A DNA stretch of 34,549 bases from NCBI GenBank assembly GCA_027489365.1, contig JAIXZV010000164.1:1-34549 (forward strand), written 5' to 3'. Shown piece after piece: positions 8,112 through 16,200 of this stretch. How positions within the stretch are numbered: the first letter of the stretch is position 1; each line of letters starts with the position of its first letter. Origin of the DNA: Sphingomonadales bacterium (GTDB taxonomy: Bacteria > Pseudomonadota > Alphaproteobacteria > Sphingomonadales > Sphingomonadaceae). The translations under genes were made by a program, and so were the position numbers. The notes below the pieces were generated by a model. That model was not told the DNA's origin and ran no database searches. It saw only the letters and a list, made by a program, of their open reading frames with translations.

Positions 8112-8686
8112 AGCCCGATGCGCTCAAAAGGTGCGACTAGGGCGTCATGCGCGGCCATTAGCCGGTCGCGTTTGTCGCTTTCGCGCTCATAAAGCGCCTG
8201 GCAATGAAACAAAATTGCCGTCTTGATCGCGGACGGAACGGCAGATGCCGCGCCGTATCCCGCCACGAACTCCACCCGCACCACGTCATCCCGCTCGGTG
8301 TAGAGAGCCGGGAGAACGTAGGTCGTGGCGAGCCGCACATAGGGGCCAAGATCGTCAACGGCCATGGTGTAATTCGAGCCTGCAACCGTCTGCTCGGCAT
8401 TGGCCGCGTCAGTGTATTTGACCGAGGCGATCGACGCGGCAGGCGCCAGCGGAAGCCGAAGCTTGTCGTCGCTCGGCCATTCATAGAACGAGGCCCGCCA
8501 CGTCTGCGTGACAAGGCAACGGCCCAGCACGCCGGACCAGCCATCAAGCCGCGACACAGCCGCAGCGAGATAGCTGTCCAGAAGGGTGTCCTCTTCTGCC
8601 GCATCAATACGCAAATGCGCCTTGACCTCGGCAAGCGAGACCGGCGTTTCAGCCGGCGCGACAGTTCGAACGGGTGCAAGTGCCAT
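8108..8686 (-). CDS. Head-tail connector (HK97 gp6-like adaptor)
   Basis: A 192-residue protein with the typical N-terminus PVSLAEVKAHLRIDAAEEDT followed by LLDSYLAAAV, where a short helix hairpin forms the adaptor core. The middle has a beta section (LPLAPAASIASVKYTDAANA), and the C-terminal helix carries the family pattern SAIKTAILFHCQALYERE. These proteins form the 12- or 13-fold ring under the portal. It is the first gene after the small capsid-side protein and precedes the head closure gene. Confidence is high because both the opening motif and the final helix match. Confidence 0.9.
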   Translation of the reverse strand: MALAPVRTVAPAETPVSLAEVKAHLRIDAAEEDTLLDSYLAAAVSRLDGWSGVLGRCLVTQTWRASFYEWPSDDKLRLPLAPAASIASVKYTDAANAEQTVAGSNYTMAVDDLGPYVRLATTYVLPALYTERDDVVRVEFVAGYGAASAVPSAIKTAILFHCQALYERESDKRDRLMAAHDALVAPFERIGL

Positions 8687-8722
8687 GATGAGCGGGGCGG
8701 GATTTCTCCCGCCCCTATCCCA

Positions 8723-9145
8723 TTACTGCGGCGGGTTCGCGGTCGGCGCGATGTTCGGGAATCGCAGATTTGCGATGCACGCCATCGGAATCGCCGAGGC
8801 GTTGGCCGATGGCGTGACCGTCACGCGGACATACCGCTTCGAGCCGACATAGCCGACCTTGCGGCACTCCGTGTCGTCCGCGAAGGTTGCGCCGGCCAGA
8901 GCCAGCGTGCCGAGAAGGGCAGAAGCCGGAACCGCAGCGGCGTCCGAAAGGTTGGGGACGTCGCCGTGATCCATCGTGACCGCGAGCGTGCAGTCCGCGT
9001 CGACGATTGTCCCGTAGATAAAGACAAACGTCAGTCCATCATACCCGCGCGTGTCGATGATCGCAGAGACCTGCGCGGTGTTGTCGCTGACCACAACCGG
9101 CGTAATGGCCGGGACGTTGTGGGTGTTGTTCATTGAGTCGCGCAT
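8723..9145 (-). CDS. Conserved phage protein, probable capsid-associated
   Basis: A 140-residue protein. I chose the ATG preceded by AAGAAAGGTC instead of the one 20 codons upstream because it has a ribosome binding site and its residues look like a real N-terminus (MRDSMNNTHNVPAI). The body reads AIIDTRGYDGLTFVFIYGTI, VDADCTLAVTMDHGD, LSDAAAVPASALLGT and KVGYVGSKRYVRVTVTPSAN, a strand pattern I have seen in many siphophages directly downstream of the major capsid gene. A minor capsid or decoration role is likely from place; no direct evidence of function is visible. Confidence 0.72.
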   Translation of the reverse strand: MRDSMNNTHNVPAITPVVVSDNTAQVSAIIDTRGYDGLTFVFIYGTIVDADCTLAVTMDHGDVPNLSDAAAVPASALLGTLALAGATFADDTECRKVGYVGSKRYVRVTVTPSANASAIPMACIANLRFPNIAPTANPPQ

Positions 9146-9223
9146 CGCGTGACCTTTCTTTCGGAATGGGGAGGGGAAAGAGAAGCGGCGGGCGCTTTTG
9201 AGCACGCCCGCCGCGCCTAGCTA

Positions 9224-10567
9224 TTAGGTGCCGAAGCGGATGAACTTCAGCGCTTCGAAATCAACCGCAGCCCCGCCGACACGCGCCGTCGAGTAGAACA
9301 TGACATAGGGCTTGTTCGTGTAGGGGTCGCGCAGGGTGTTGATCCCGGCGCGCTGCACGATCTGATAAGCCTGGCTCATGTCAGCCAGCGCCAGCGAAAG
9401 CGAACCCGAAGCGAGCGCAGGCATGTCCTGGAACAGGCGCACCGGGAAGGTGAGCAGGTTCTGCGGCTGGCCGGCCTGAATGCCCGGCTGCCAGAGGTAG
9501 GAGCCCTGCTGATCCTTCAGCTTGCGGACAGCCGTGATGGCCTGCCGCGTGGCATACCATGCAGTGTTCGGGTTCACATAGGCGGGCTTCATCGCGCCGA
9601 TGATGTCCAGCAAGCAATCCGGGCCGGCCGCCGTGGTCAGAAAGCCCGAGGCTGCGCCGGTGTTGACGTGTTCAAACGTGCCCCAGGCGCGCGAGGCGTC
9701 AGCCGTCGCGGCAGTGGGATACGTTGTGAAGCCGCGCGGCTTTGAAATGCCGTCGCCCGTCACGAAGGCCGCGTTCTCGGTGCGGCCGAGGATGTCGGCA
9801 GTCTTGCCGGCAAGCCAAGCCTCAACGTCGACCACGGCGTCGTCAAGAACCGTCTGCGTGGCAGCCGGGTTGGCATACTGCTCCGCCGCCTCGATGCGCC
9901 ACTTGCCGAGCTGCGGCGTGTTCGTCTCCGTCCGCGCCTGCTTCTCGCTGACCCAGCCGCCGGACACGCCGGGGTTGAGGTCATAGACGCCCTCGAGCGC
10001 GCCGGTCGAGATGACCTGAACGGCCGCGAAGGCGCGCATCGGAGACGTTTCATAGGTGCGGGCGATGATCCGGCCAGACAGATCGGCCGGGACAAGATAG
10101 CCGCCGTCCGGGTCGCCGTTGACCGAAACCGCCTTGAACTCGTCCGAGGTCAGCGCGCGGTCGCCCTTGCGCAGATACGAACTGAATGCGGTCTTGTAGG
10201 CGTCATATGCCTGCGCATCGAGCGGCGAGAACGCGGCGCCGCGCGCCTGCGAGCGGGCCTTCGTTTCGGCATTGAAGATGCGAAGCTCGGCTTCGGCCTT
10301 CTTGGTCTCGGAGGCGTCGCCGCCGAACATGGCGCGATTGATCTTCGCTTCCATGGCGTCGAGGCGATCCTTGCTCAGACGCTCGACGGCTTCCTTGGCT
10401 TCCGAGGCGACGTGAAGCGCCTGGTCGATGCGGCCGAGCTTTTCCTCGGTCACAACGTCGGCGGCGCCCTTGCGCTCGATCTCTTTCAGGCGTGCGTCGT
10501 TGGTCGACTTGAACTCTTCGAAACCGCTGCCGAGAGTTTCGACCAGCTTGATGATGTCTTCTGACAT
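9224..10567 (-). CDS. Major capsid protein (HK97 fold)
   Basis: A 447-residue protein. The N-terminal part (about residues 1-110) is a charged coiled coil with I.LVETLGSGFEEFKSTND and a run of E, K and R, typical of the scaffold (delta) domain that the prohead protease removes. The rest has the HK97-fold landmarks: GGYLVPADLSGRIIARTYET near residue 155-175, the RAFAAVQVISTGAL strand and the C-terminal PYVMFYSTARVGGAAV part ending in FEALKFIRFGT. The gene lies directly after the protease, as expected. The mature protein would start near residue 110-120. Confidence 0.95.
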   Translation of the reverse strand: MSEDIIKLVETLGSGFEEFKSTNDARLKEIERKGAADVVTEEKLGRIDQALHVASEAKEAVERLSKDRLDAMEAKINRAMFGGDASETKKAEAELRIFNAETKARSQARGAAFSPLDAQAYDAYKTAFSSYLRKGDRALTSDEFKAVSVNGDPDGGYLVPADLSGRIIARTYETSPMRAFAAVQVISTGALEGVYDLNPGVSGGWVSEKQARTETNTPQLGKWRIEAAEQYANPAATQTVLDDAVVDVEAWLAGKTADILGRTENAAFVTGDGISKPRGFTTYPTAATADASRAWGTFEHVNTGAASGFLTTAAGPDCLLDIIGAMKPAYVNPNTAWYATRQAITAVRKLKDQQGSYLWQPGIQAGQPQNLLTFPVRLFQDMPALASGSLSLALADMSQAYQIVQRAGINTLRDPYTNKPYVMFYSTARVGGAAVDFEALKFIRFGT

Positions 10568-10581
10568 GGTGGGTTGCCCTT

Positions 10582-11226
10582 CTAGGACTTGATGATTGAC
10601 AGAACGCGGCGAATGCTCGTCGCCAACTGGCTTTCGTCCTCATCCCGAGGAACCGCAGCCTTGAACCCATGCGAGGCGATTGCCTTCGCGTGGGCATTGG
10701 AGAAGCCTGCGTCCCGCAGGAACATCTCAAATTCTCGAATGGTCTTGATCTCGTCGGCCGCCTTGACTGCCGAAATCTGCGCCGATTCCAGAGCCGGAAA
10801 CGTCACGGCGCTGACCTCGAACAGGTCGATCTCTTTCAGGATGCGCGCGTTTGCCGCGCGATCGAAGGCGTCGGATTTTGTCCGGTAGCCGATCGACAGG
10901 CCGGACAGCGCGCCGCCCTTCATGTCAATGTGCGCCTCGCGCGCGATCTGCTTCTCGACAAAGAGCTTGCCCGCGACCAGCAGGCCGTGATCGTCTTCCT
11001 TCATTGACGTCCAGACGCCCAGGCGCTGCGCCGGGTTGTGATCCAGCAGCATTTTTACCTTTGCAGCCGGCCGTGCCTTCAGGCTCGCCTTGAAAGCGCC
11101 CTTCGCCACGATATCGCCGTAGGAGTCACGCTCGCCAAACACAGAGGCGTAGCCCTCGAACGTGCCGTCTTCAGACAGAGCTTTCACGTCCAGCGCGAGA
11201 GCGCAGGTGCTATGGCGCAGTGTCAT
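10582..11226 (-). CDS. HK97 family prohead protease
   Basis: A 214-residue serine protease of the HK97 prohead group. The sequence shows FEGYASVFGERDSYGDIVAK at residues 23-42, the catalytic His in LLDHNP (His63), and the catalytic Ser region GALSGLSIGY (Ser111 most likely, as in the family motif GLSIG). A charged C-terminal tail follows. The protease removes the scaffold part of the major capsid protein and then itself. It lies directly upstream of the capsid gene, as in HK97, but it is separated from the portal by an accessory island, which is unusual. Confidence 0.92.
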   Translation of the reverse strand: MTLRHSTCALALDVKALSEDGTFEGYASVFGERDSYGDIVAKGAFKASLKARPAAKVKMLLDHNPAQRLGVWTSMKEDDHGLLVAGKLFVEKQIAREAHIDMKGGALSGLSIGYRTKSDAFDRAANARILKEIDLFEVSAVTFPALESAQISAVKAADEIKTIREFEMFLRDAGFSNAHAKAIASHGFKAAVPRDEDESQLATSIRRVLSIIKS

Positions 11227-11239
11227 GTTTGCTTTCCCG

Positions 11240-11650
11240 CTAGGCTGCCAGCAGCCAGAATGTGTTGTCCTGTCGCGTCACCAGCCCGCGCCGGTTTGCG
11301 CATCCTTCGGCCTCAAGTTGCCCTTTTGCCCCCATCGAAACCGACATCGAGCCGGTCGCAGAAAGCGTGCCGCGCAATTCGCCGCCGGCCGTCAGAGACG
11401 CCGCAATCTTGGCGGGCACTACCTCGTCTGGCCGTCTTGGCGACCCAGGCCACACCACCCGCCGACGCGGGGCACCCATTGCAGATCCGCCACCCGCCGA
11501 AACAGGAGGCGCGACCGTTGTGGCCGTCAGATTTGCCGCCAGTGACCCACTGGCTGACATAGAGCATTGCATCGCCCCGGCTGGGGCCTCAGTTCCTTGC
11601 GAAAAATACTCGCTGCGCCAGTAATCCGAGCCGAAATAGGTCCCGGCCAT
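11240..11650 (-). CDS. Beta-repeat virion protein (unknown)
   Basis: A 136-residue protein with an aromatic N-terminus (GTYFGSDYWRSEYFSQGT) and then alternating short repeats such as SMSASGSLAANLTATT and LSATGSMSVSMGAKGQLEAE. The same repeat style (xSxTGSLxAxxx) runs through its upstream neighbour, so the two may act together as parts of a fibre or a decoration. The body also holds a proline- and arginine-rich linker (APRRRVVWPGSPRRPDE). I do not recognise a family. It lies in the island between portal and protease. Confidence 0.6.
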   Translation of the reverse strand: MAGTYFGSDYWRSEYFSQGTEAPAGAMQCSMSASGSLAANLTATTVAPPVSAGGGSAMGAPRRRVVWPGSPRRPDEVVPAKIAASLTAGGELRGTLSATGSMSVSMGAKGQLEAEGCANRRGLVTRQDNTFWLLAA

Positions 11651-11654
11651 TGGC

Positions 11655-12428
11655 CTAGCCCGTCAGATCGTAAGTAATCGCCGTCCGATCGCCGTCGCTC
11701 TCAACTGTTGCGACGATGCGATCCTTCGTGTCCGCCACTGCGTTGCGGATCGTGATTGTGCCCGTCCCGCCGCCCGAAATCTTGCCCGCAACCGCAGCCG
11801 TAATGAGCCGCAAAGCCTCGCGAACCGTCATCCCGAGCTCCACAAGCTCGCTGTCCAGCAACTGCGCGCTAAAGGCTTCCGCTTCCAGCGTCACCGCAGG
11901 CGCGATGCTCATCGACATAGCGCCGGTCGCATAGCTCGTAATCGTCAAAGAGCCAGTTCCGCTCATCGACGTGGCCGCAAATCCAGCCGCGTTTAGCGCC
12001 GCGTCCAGCGTTCCAGAGGCCGCCATAGTCACCGCAGCCGACAGCGCGGCGACGACATTTGCCGTCAGCGCGCCAGTCGCGGCCATTGTGACCGCGCCAG
12101 ACACGATCAAGGCGCCTGTTGCGGCGAGAGAACCCGTAGCCGCCACAGACATCGAGCCGTTAACGCCCATCGCACCGGCCGCCGTCAAAGCGCCCGCCGC
12201 CTGCATTTCCTTGCGGCTTGCTAGAGCGCCGTCTTTCATCGGCAGCAGCCATGCACCAGGGGCGCGATACCCGGACGGGATGCCAGCCTTGGTGTTGACT
12301 ATGCCCTGCCCTGCATTCGTGTTCCGCAGTTCATGCCCGCCCCACAGATTGCGCTCGCCTGAGACTGCCCCGCCGTGATGGCGAAGCGGCATCTGCGCGA
12401 TCAGAAGGCCGGACTGCTTCAGCCCCAT
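11655..12428 (-). CDS. Repeat-rich structural protein, fibre-like
   Basis: A 257-residue protein. I place the start at the ATG that lies inside the last codons of the upstream gene (10-base overlap). Residues 75-180 are a run of short A/G/T/S-rich repeats such as AATGSLAATGALIVSGAVTM, which suggests a beta-roll or fibre. The C-terminus has a well-known phage segment, VREALRLITAAVAGKISGGG, then TGTITIRNAVADTKDRIVAT, which is common in uncharacterised virion proteins. It is probably a head- or tail-attached decoration. The next gene is 4 bases away and shares the repeat type. No catalytic motif is seen. Confidence 0.65.
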   Translation of the reverse strand: MGLKQSGLLIAQMPLRHHGGAVSGERNLWGGHELRNTNAGQGIVNTKAGIPSGYRAPGAWLLPMKDGALASRKEMQAAGALTAAGAMGVNGSMSVAATGSLAATGALIVSGAVTMAATGALTANVVAALSAAVTMAASGTLDAALNAAGFAATSMSGTGSLTITSYATGAMSMSIAPAVTLEAEAFSAQLLDSELVELGMTVREALRLITAAVAGKISGGGTGTITIRNAVADTKDRIVATVESDGDRTAITYDLTG

Positions 12429-13297
12429 CCGAAGTCGACCGAGCCGTAGAAGTTCGTGCTTGCCGCCGTCGCCGAGCCCGCAAAATACAGCCAAGTCAGG
12501 CAGGCGCCGTCATAGACGCGCGGCATGCTCGGCAGTTGGTTCACAAGGTCGCGCTCGCCGGCCACAGAGGCGGTCGTGATCGGCAGCGTCAGAAGCGGAC
12601 GCGCCAGAACCAGAGCCATTGTGCCGGTGTTTGCCGCGCTCATCGTGACTGAGGCCACGTTGCGCACGCCGTAGTCGCCATTCGCCAGGGGCAAGAACGG
12701 CCCGTAATTGTTTGCCGCCGTGCCGCTCGTCGGGATGTGCCCGACAACCGAGGAGGCCGTCATCGAAACCGTGACCGGCAGGGTGTTGCCTGTGTTGCCG
12801 TCTTGGTCCGTGTAGTTGCACGCAAAGTTCTGCGCCGTTGCGCCGTTGACCGCCGTCAGGACGGGATAGAGCCGCAGCCCCACGCCGTTTGTGTAGCGCG
12901 GTGACGGCGTGCCCGAGAGCGTCTGCGCCGACAGCGTGTTGCAAGAGATCGTCGGCCAATAGCCCTGCATATCCACCAGCATCAGAATGCCGGGGACGCC
13001 AGTCGCCACCGCCGTGACCGACGCCACGTTGAGGATATGCTTGGTATCCGTCGAGACGTTGCCGCCATGACGAAGCCCGAAAATCTGCGTTCCGTTGCCC
13101 GTGCTTTCATCGCAGGGCGTATATGTCAGCGCCGTGCCAGCCCATGCGTTCGCTACAGGCGACCCGCCAAGGCCGGAGAAGTCATACCAGCGGCCAGCCG
13201 TGTAGGCAGAGCCGCCAGTGATCTTGTTCCAGTCATTGCGCCAGAACTTGCCGCCCGTGGTTTCGGACACAAGGTCATCCATGCTCGTGAATGGCAC
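12419..13297 (-). CDS. Virion-type protein, paralogue B of tandem pair
   Basis: A 292-residue beta-rich protein. The GTG start has a strong ribosome binding site (GGAGGTAGCGC before GTG) and the same opening as its neighbour paralogue: MPFTSM here, MPFRNV there. Shared blocks are PRYTNGVGLRLYPVLT, FACNYTDQDGNTG, PFLPLANGDYGVRNVASVTM, ALVLARPL and the final strand YGSVDFGWG. These repeat at matching places in the neighbour, so the two arose by duplication. I recognise no named family; the size, lack of catalytic residues and position suggest a capsid- or tail-attached structural or receptor-contact protein. Confidence 0.7.
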   Translation of the reverse strand: MPFTSMDDLVSETTGGKFWRNDWNKITGGSAYTAGRWYDFSGLGGSPVANAWAGTALTYTPCDESTGNGTQIFGLRHGGNVSTDTKHILNVASVTAVATGVPGILMLVDMQGYWPTISCNTLSAQTLSGTPSPRYTNGVGLRLYPVLTAVNGATAQNFACNYTDQDGNTGNTLPVTVSMTASSVVGHIPTSGTAANNYGPFLPLANGDYGVRNVASVTMSAANTGTMALVLARPLLTLPITTASVAGERDLVNQLPSMPRVYDGACLTWLYFAGSATAASTNFYGSVDFGWG

Positions 13298-13300
13298 GCG

Positions 13301-14170
13301 CTACCTCCAGACGAAATCGAATTGACCGCGCAGCGTCACCGCCGTGCCGGCCTGCGCAGTGCAATAAATCAGGTTCAGATAAGCGCCCGTCTTGATCTCG
13401 GGCATCTGGCCGCGCTGCCGCAGCGTCTCAAACTCGTTAGCCGTCACGCCCTCGCGCAAGCTGACCTGCGCCAGAGGCCGGACCAGAACCAGCGCGAAGA
13501 ATCCGCCCGCACCAGACGAAAGCGTCACGCTTTGAATGGAGCGAACGCCACTGTCACCGCCCTGCAGAGGCAGAAACGGCGATGCGCTGTTGCCAGCGGT
13601 CGTGCTATCGCTCGAGCTCAGGATCGTGCCGACAACAGAACCGAACAGCGCCGCCGAAGTAGAAGTCCGCCCCGACACGCCGGCCTGGTTCGTGTAGCTC
13701 ACCGTCATCACCGCGTTAGCGGCCATCGGGGTCGTGATGACCCCCATCATTTGCAATCCTGCGCCGTCCGTGTAGCGCGGAAGCGTCTGTGTATTGTCCA
13801 AATCCTGCTGCGCCGTGTCGTCGCCGTCGATCAGCGGGTAGTGCATCACGTAATCGCACAGCACGAACGTCGCCGGATGCAGCGTCGTGCTTGTGCTTTG
13901 CAGCATCATGCGATGCAGGTGCTTTGTCTCGCCCGCTTGCGGGGCCGGCCCGACGTTTATCCCGTCATTGCCGCTTCCCGTAAACGGCGTGGCCGCGAAC
14001 TGCGTGCCCACATAAGCGTTGTATTTGGGCGTGCCCGCGCCCATCGACATATCGCCCCAGCGGTTTGCGCTGAACGAAGCAGGCCCGCCCGTCTTGTGAA
14101 TGAACGCGCAGTGAATCTTGCCGTCATCGTCCGCCGATGCGGCCAAAGCCGCGACGTTACGGAATGGCAT
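13301..14170 (-). CDS. Virion-type protein, paralogue A of tandem pair
   Basis: A 289-residue protein paralogous to the gene that follows: both have about 290 residues, begin with MPF, and share PRYTDGAGLQMMGVIT, VSYTNQAGVSG, PFLPLQGGDSGVRSIQSVTL, ALVLVRPL and the C-terminal RGQFDFVWR. I chose the ATG at 14170 over the GTG seven codons upstream because it aligns with the paralogue start. It overlaps the end of the small Cys-rich gene. A histidine-rich stretch (KHLHRMM near residue 95) is specific to this copy. Function is unknown; a structural role is inferred from position and fold. Confidence 0.7.
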   Translation of the reverse strand: MPFRNVAALAASADDDGKIHCAFIHKTGGPASFSANRWGDMSMGAGTPKYNAYVGTQFAATPFTGSGNDGINVGPAPQAGETKHLHRMMLQSTSTTLHPATFVLCDYVMHYPLIDGDDTAQQDLDNTQTLPRYTDGAGLQMMGVITTPMAANAVMTVSYTNQAGVSGRTSTSAALFGSVVGTILSSSDSTTAGNSASPFLPLQGGDSGVRSIQSVTLSSGAGGFFALVLVRPLAQVSLREGVTANEFETLRQRGQMPEIKTGAYLNLIYCTAQAGTAVTLRGQFDFVWR

Positions 14171-14291
14171 CTTCAGCCCGCTCGTCTTCACGCTCTACCG
14201 CGCCGTCCGGGTGATCCTCACACGGCACGATGGAGCCATCCTCATCAAGTTCAAGCCGCCGGCTACAATGCGCGCAGCGGTAGATCGTCAT
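14157..14291 (-). CDS. Small Cys-rich protein, 44 residues
   Basis: This short gene codes 44 residues beginning MTIYRCAHCSRRLELDEDGS. It has a CxxC pair and a later C-E-D-H pair (PCEDHPD), which could bind zinc. Its ATG overlaps the stop of the upstream gene by one base (TGATG), the same coupling used elsewhere in this operon, and its end overlaps the start of the next gene. The acidic C-terminus (EREDERAED) is rich in E and D. Function is unknown; the gene fills what would otherwise be a 120-base gap. Confidence 0.6.
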   Translation of the reverse strand: MTIYRCAHCSRRLELDEDGSIVPCEDHPDGAVEREDERAEDAIP

Positions 14292-14701
14292 CAGGTCAGC
14301 GTAAAATCAACTTCGCCGGCCGCAAACTGCGGCTGAATGCCTGACGAAACGGCCAGCGACGAATTAAGGGCGCCCTTGGCAATGATCTGACCGGCACCGC
14401 TGGTCAAAGTTCCGATGGCCGCGTGTGTGATTGTATTCGACCCCGACGAGCACTGCGGAAACTGGATCAGGGCCGCGTTTGTCGCCAGGTCGCCAGCTAC
14501 AGTCCAGCCAGAGCCAGACCTCACAACCGAGACGCGCGCATAACCGCCATATGTGGCCTCACTCGTCGTCTGCGAGCCCGCCTCGCCAGGGTCGGCCGTG
14601 TGAAGGCTGACAAAAAGGTTGCCGTTTGCATTCCATGGCAGCGCCGTGGCGTTGAAGATCAGGTTCAGGATGTCTGTTTCGGTCGCGTTGCCAAAGCTCA
14701 T
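14291..14701 (-). CDS. Phage tail fibre-type protein
   Basis: A 136-residue protein with the pattern of a small phage family often labelled tail fibre protein: LNLIFNATALPWNANGNLFV, SLHTADPGEAGSQTTSEATY, GGYARVSVVRSGSGW and a C-terminal AAGEVDFTL segment, with ITHAAIGTLTSGAGQIIAKG between. The ALHTADPGE-like segment and GGYAR are the hallmarks. The start overlaps the portal stop (ATGA). The place right after the portal is odd for a tail fibre, so it may instead decorate the head. The label refers to the family, not to a proven role. Confidence 0.7.
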   Translation of the reverse strand: MSFGNATETDILNLIFNATALPWNANGNLFVSLHTADPGEAGSQTTSEATYGGYARVSVVRSGSGWTVAGDLATNAALIQFPQCSSGSNTITHAAIGTLTSGAGQIIAKGALNSSLAVSSGIQPQFAAGEVDFTLT

Positions 14702-16200
14702 TCGTCTGCCTCTGTTTCCTGCATTTCAGAAATCCGGCCCTCGGCGTCGAACGCCGTGACCGTTTTCGTCACAGTCCCGCGCTTCGGCTGCGTCACAGGC
14801 ACCGTCACGCTAATCGGCGCGGCATTAACCGTCACCGCAGGCGTCGTCACATGCACTTCAGGCGCAGGCATCGACTTGATCGCCGCGATCAATTCCGTGT
14901 TTCGCGCGGCGGCTTTTCTCTCAAGATCAGCGTGCGCCTTGGCGGCTTCAGCATCTCGCGCATCGTCACGCGCCTCGACCTCGGCGCTTGTATCGGCCGC
15001 CGGCGGCGAAACATTTGTCGCCACTGGCAGCTTGTCGGCGCTCGGATCTTCAATCGGGTCGAGCCCGTCGATCTCGCGCGCCTCGTTCTGCGTGATCCAC
15101 GCCGGCGATCCGCCCGAGCCAAGCGCCTTTCCGAGATAGGTCGAACGGTCCACGGCCGTGCCGCGCATCAGCGAGCGAAGGTCGAACCAGATGTCCACCG
15201 GGTCTGTCGACCCGTTCAATTCACGCTCTGCGCTCTGCTCAAACCGCGTGCACCATGGCGTCAGCGTGTGAACGACGTGCGCGATGAACATTTGCTCGGC
15301 GCTCGCATAGGTCGCCGTCTTGTCGGAGTGCCCGACCATGATCGGATTGACCCGAAACGCCCGGCAGATTTCCTCGACCTGATATTTCCGGGTCTCAAGA
15401 TGCTGGGCGTCGACGCCCGTCATCGACTGAGAGACCCACTTGGCGCCGCGATCGAGGATCAGCGAGCCGCCAGAATTGGCGCCCGTCGTCGATTCCATGA
15501 TCCATTTACGCAGGAAATTGAACTGCTCCGCGCTCAGACTGCCGTCGACCGTATAGATCCCGCCCGGATCGGGGCGGTTAGAGTGCAAGGTTGCATGGCG
15601 CCGCTCAGTCGCAATCGCCAGGCCAATGGCCTCCCGCGCATCGCGGATCGGGTCGCGACCGCGCCAGGTGTCCCAACTCGGCCCCCGAAAGTGCCAGACT
15701 TCATTCGCTGTCAGCTTCGCTGTCAGCGAGCCATTCGGCATCGTCACATAATAGGTGACGCTCATGTCCCGCTCGCGCACCGTCGTCACGCTGCCCGGCG
15801 GGAACGGGATCAATTCAATCACCCGGCCATCGCTGGCGCGAGACTTCAGAGCGTAGGCATTGCCGAGAACGACTGCGTGAAACAGCATCGTCTCGCGAAA
15901 TTCAAAAGACGTCTGCCACTCGTTCGGCTTTGCGCCCAAGAGCGCCGCAATCGGGTGCCCATCAGCGCGAACACGCAGCCCGTCAGACGTGCGGCGGTAG
16001 AACCGCATCGTCGCTTGGGCCACGCCCTCGCTGATGACCCGCGCGCACGCAAGCACCGTTGTCACAGCCAGCGCCGTCTCTGCGCTCACGCCCTCGCCAC
16101 TCAGCGACAGCGGGCGCAAAAGCCCCTCACGCGCCAAGTCGGCGGTCGTGATCGCCTTAGCCTCTGGCTTCCGGCCAAAGGGCCACCACTTGACTGCCAT
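14698..16200 (-). CDS. Portal protein (HK97 family)
   Basis: A 500-residue protein with the HK97-type portal pattern: SLSGEGVSAETALAVTTVLA near residue 32-51, VARVISEGVAQATMRFYRR-like text after it, the block LLGAKPNEWQTSFEFRETML, the WHFRGPSWDTWRG segment and the core AEQMFIAHVVHTLTPWCTRFE. The C-terminal 100 residues are charged and low-complexity (EVEARDDARDAEAAKAHADL), which is normal. The portal forms the dodecameric DNA entry ring. Its start overlaps the large terminase stop by one base (TGATG). Confidence 0.94.
   Translation of the reverse strand: MAVKWWPFGRKPEAKAITTADLAREGLLRPLSLSGEGVSAETALAVTTVLACARVISEGVAQATMRFYRRTSDGLRVRADGHPIAALLGAKPNEWQTSFEFRETMLFHAVVLGNAYALKSRASDGRVIELIPFPPGSVTTVRERDMSVTYYVTMPNGSLTAKLTANEVWHFRGPSWDTWRGRDPIRDAREAIGLAIATERRHATLHSNRPDPGGIYTVDGSLSAEQFNFLRKWIMESTTGANSGGSLILDRGAKWVSQSMTGVDAQHLETRKYQVEEICRAFRVNPIMVGHSDKTATYASAEQMFIAHVVHTLTPWCTRFEQSAERELNGSTDPVDIWFDLRSLMRGTAVDRSTYLGKALGSGGSPAWITQNEAREIDGLDPIEDPSADKLPVATNVSPPAADTSAEVEARDDARDAEAAKAHADLERKAAARNTELIAAIKSMPAPEVHVTTPAVTVNAAPISVTVPVTQPKRGTVTKTVTAFDAEGRISEMQETEADE

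Noticed and set aside
13037..14344. A rightward open frame of 435 codons across the paralogue pair
   Set aside because: It lies opposite two well-supported leftward genes that share blocks with each other. The rightward product is rich in R, A and H and resembles an antisense artefact of GC-rich coding DNA.
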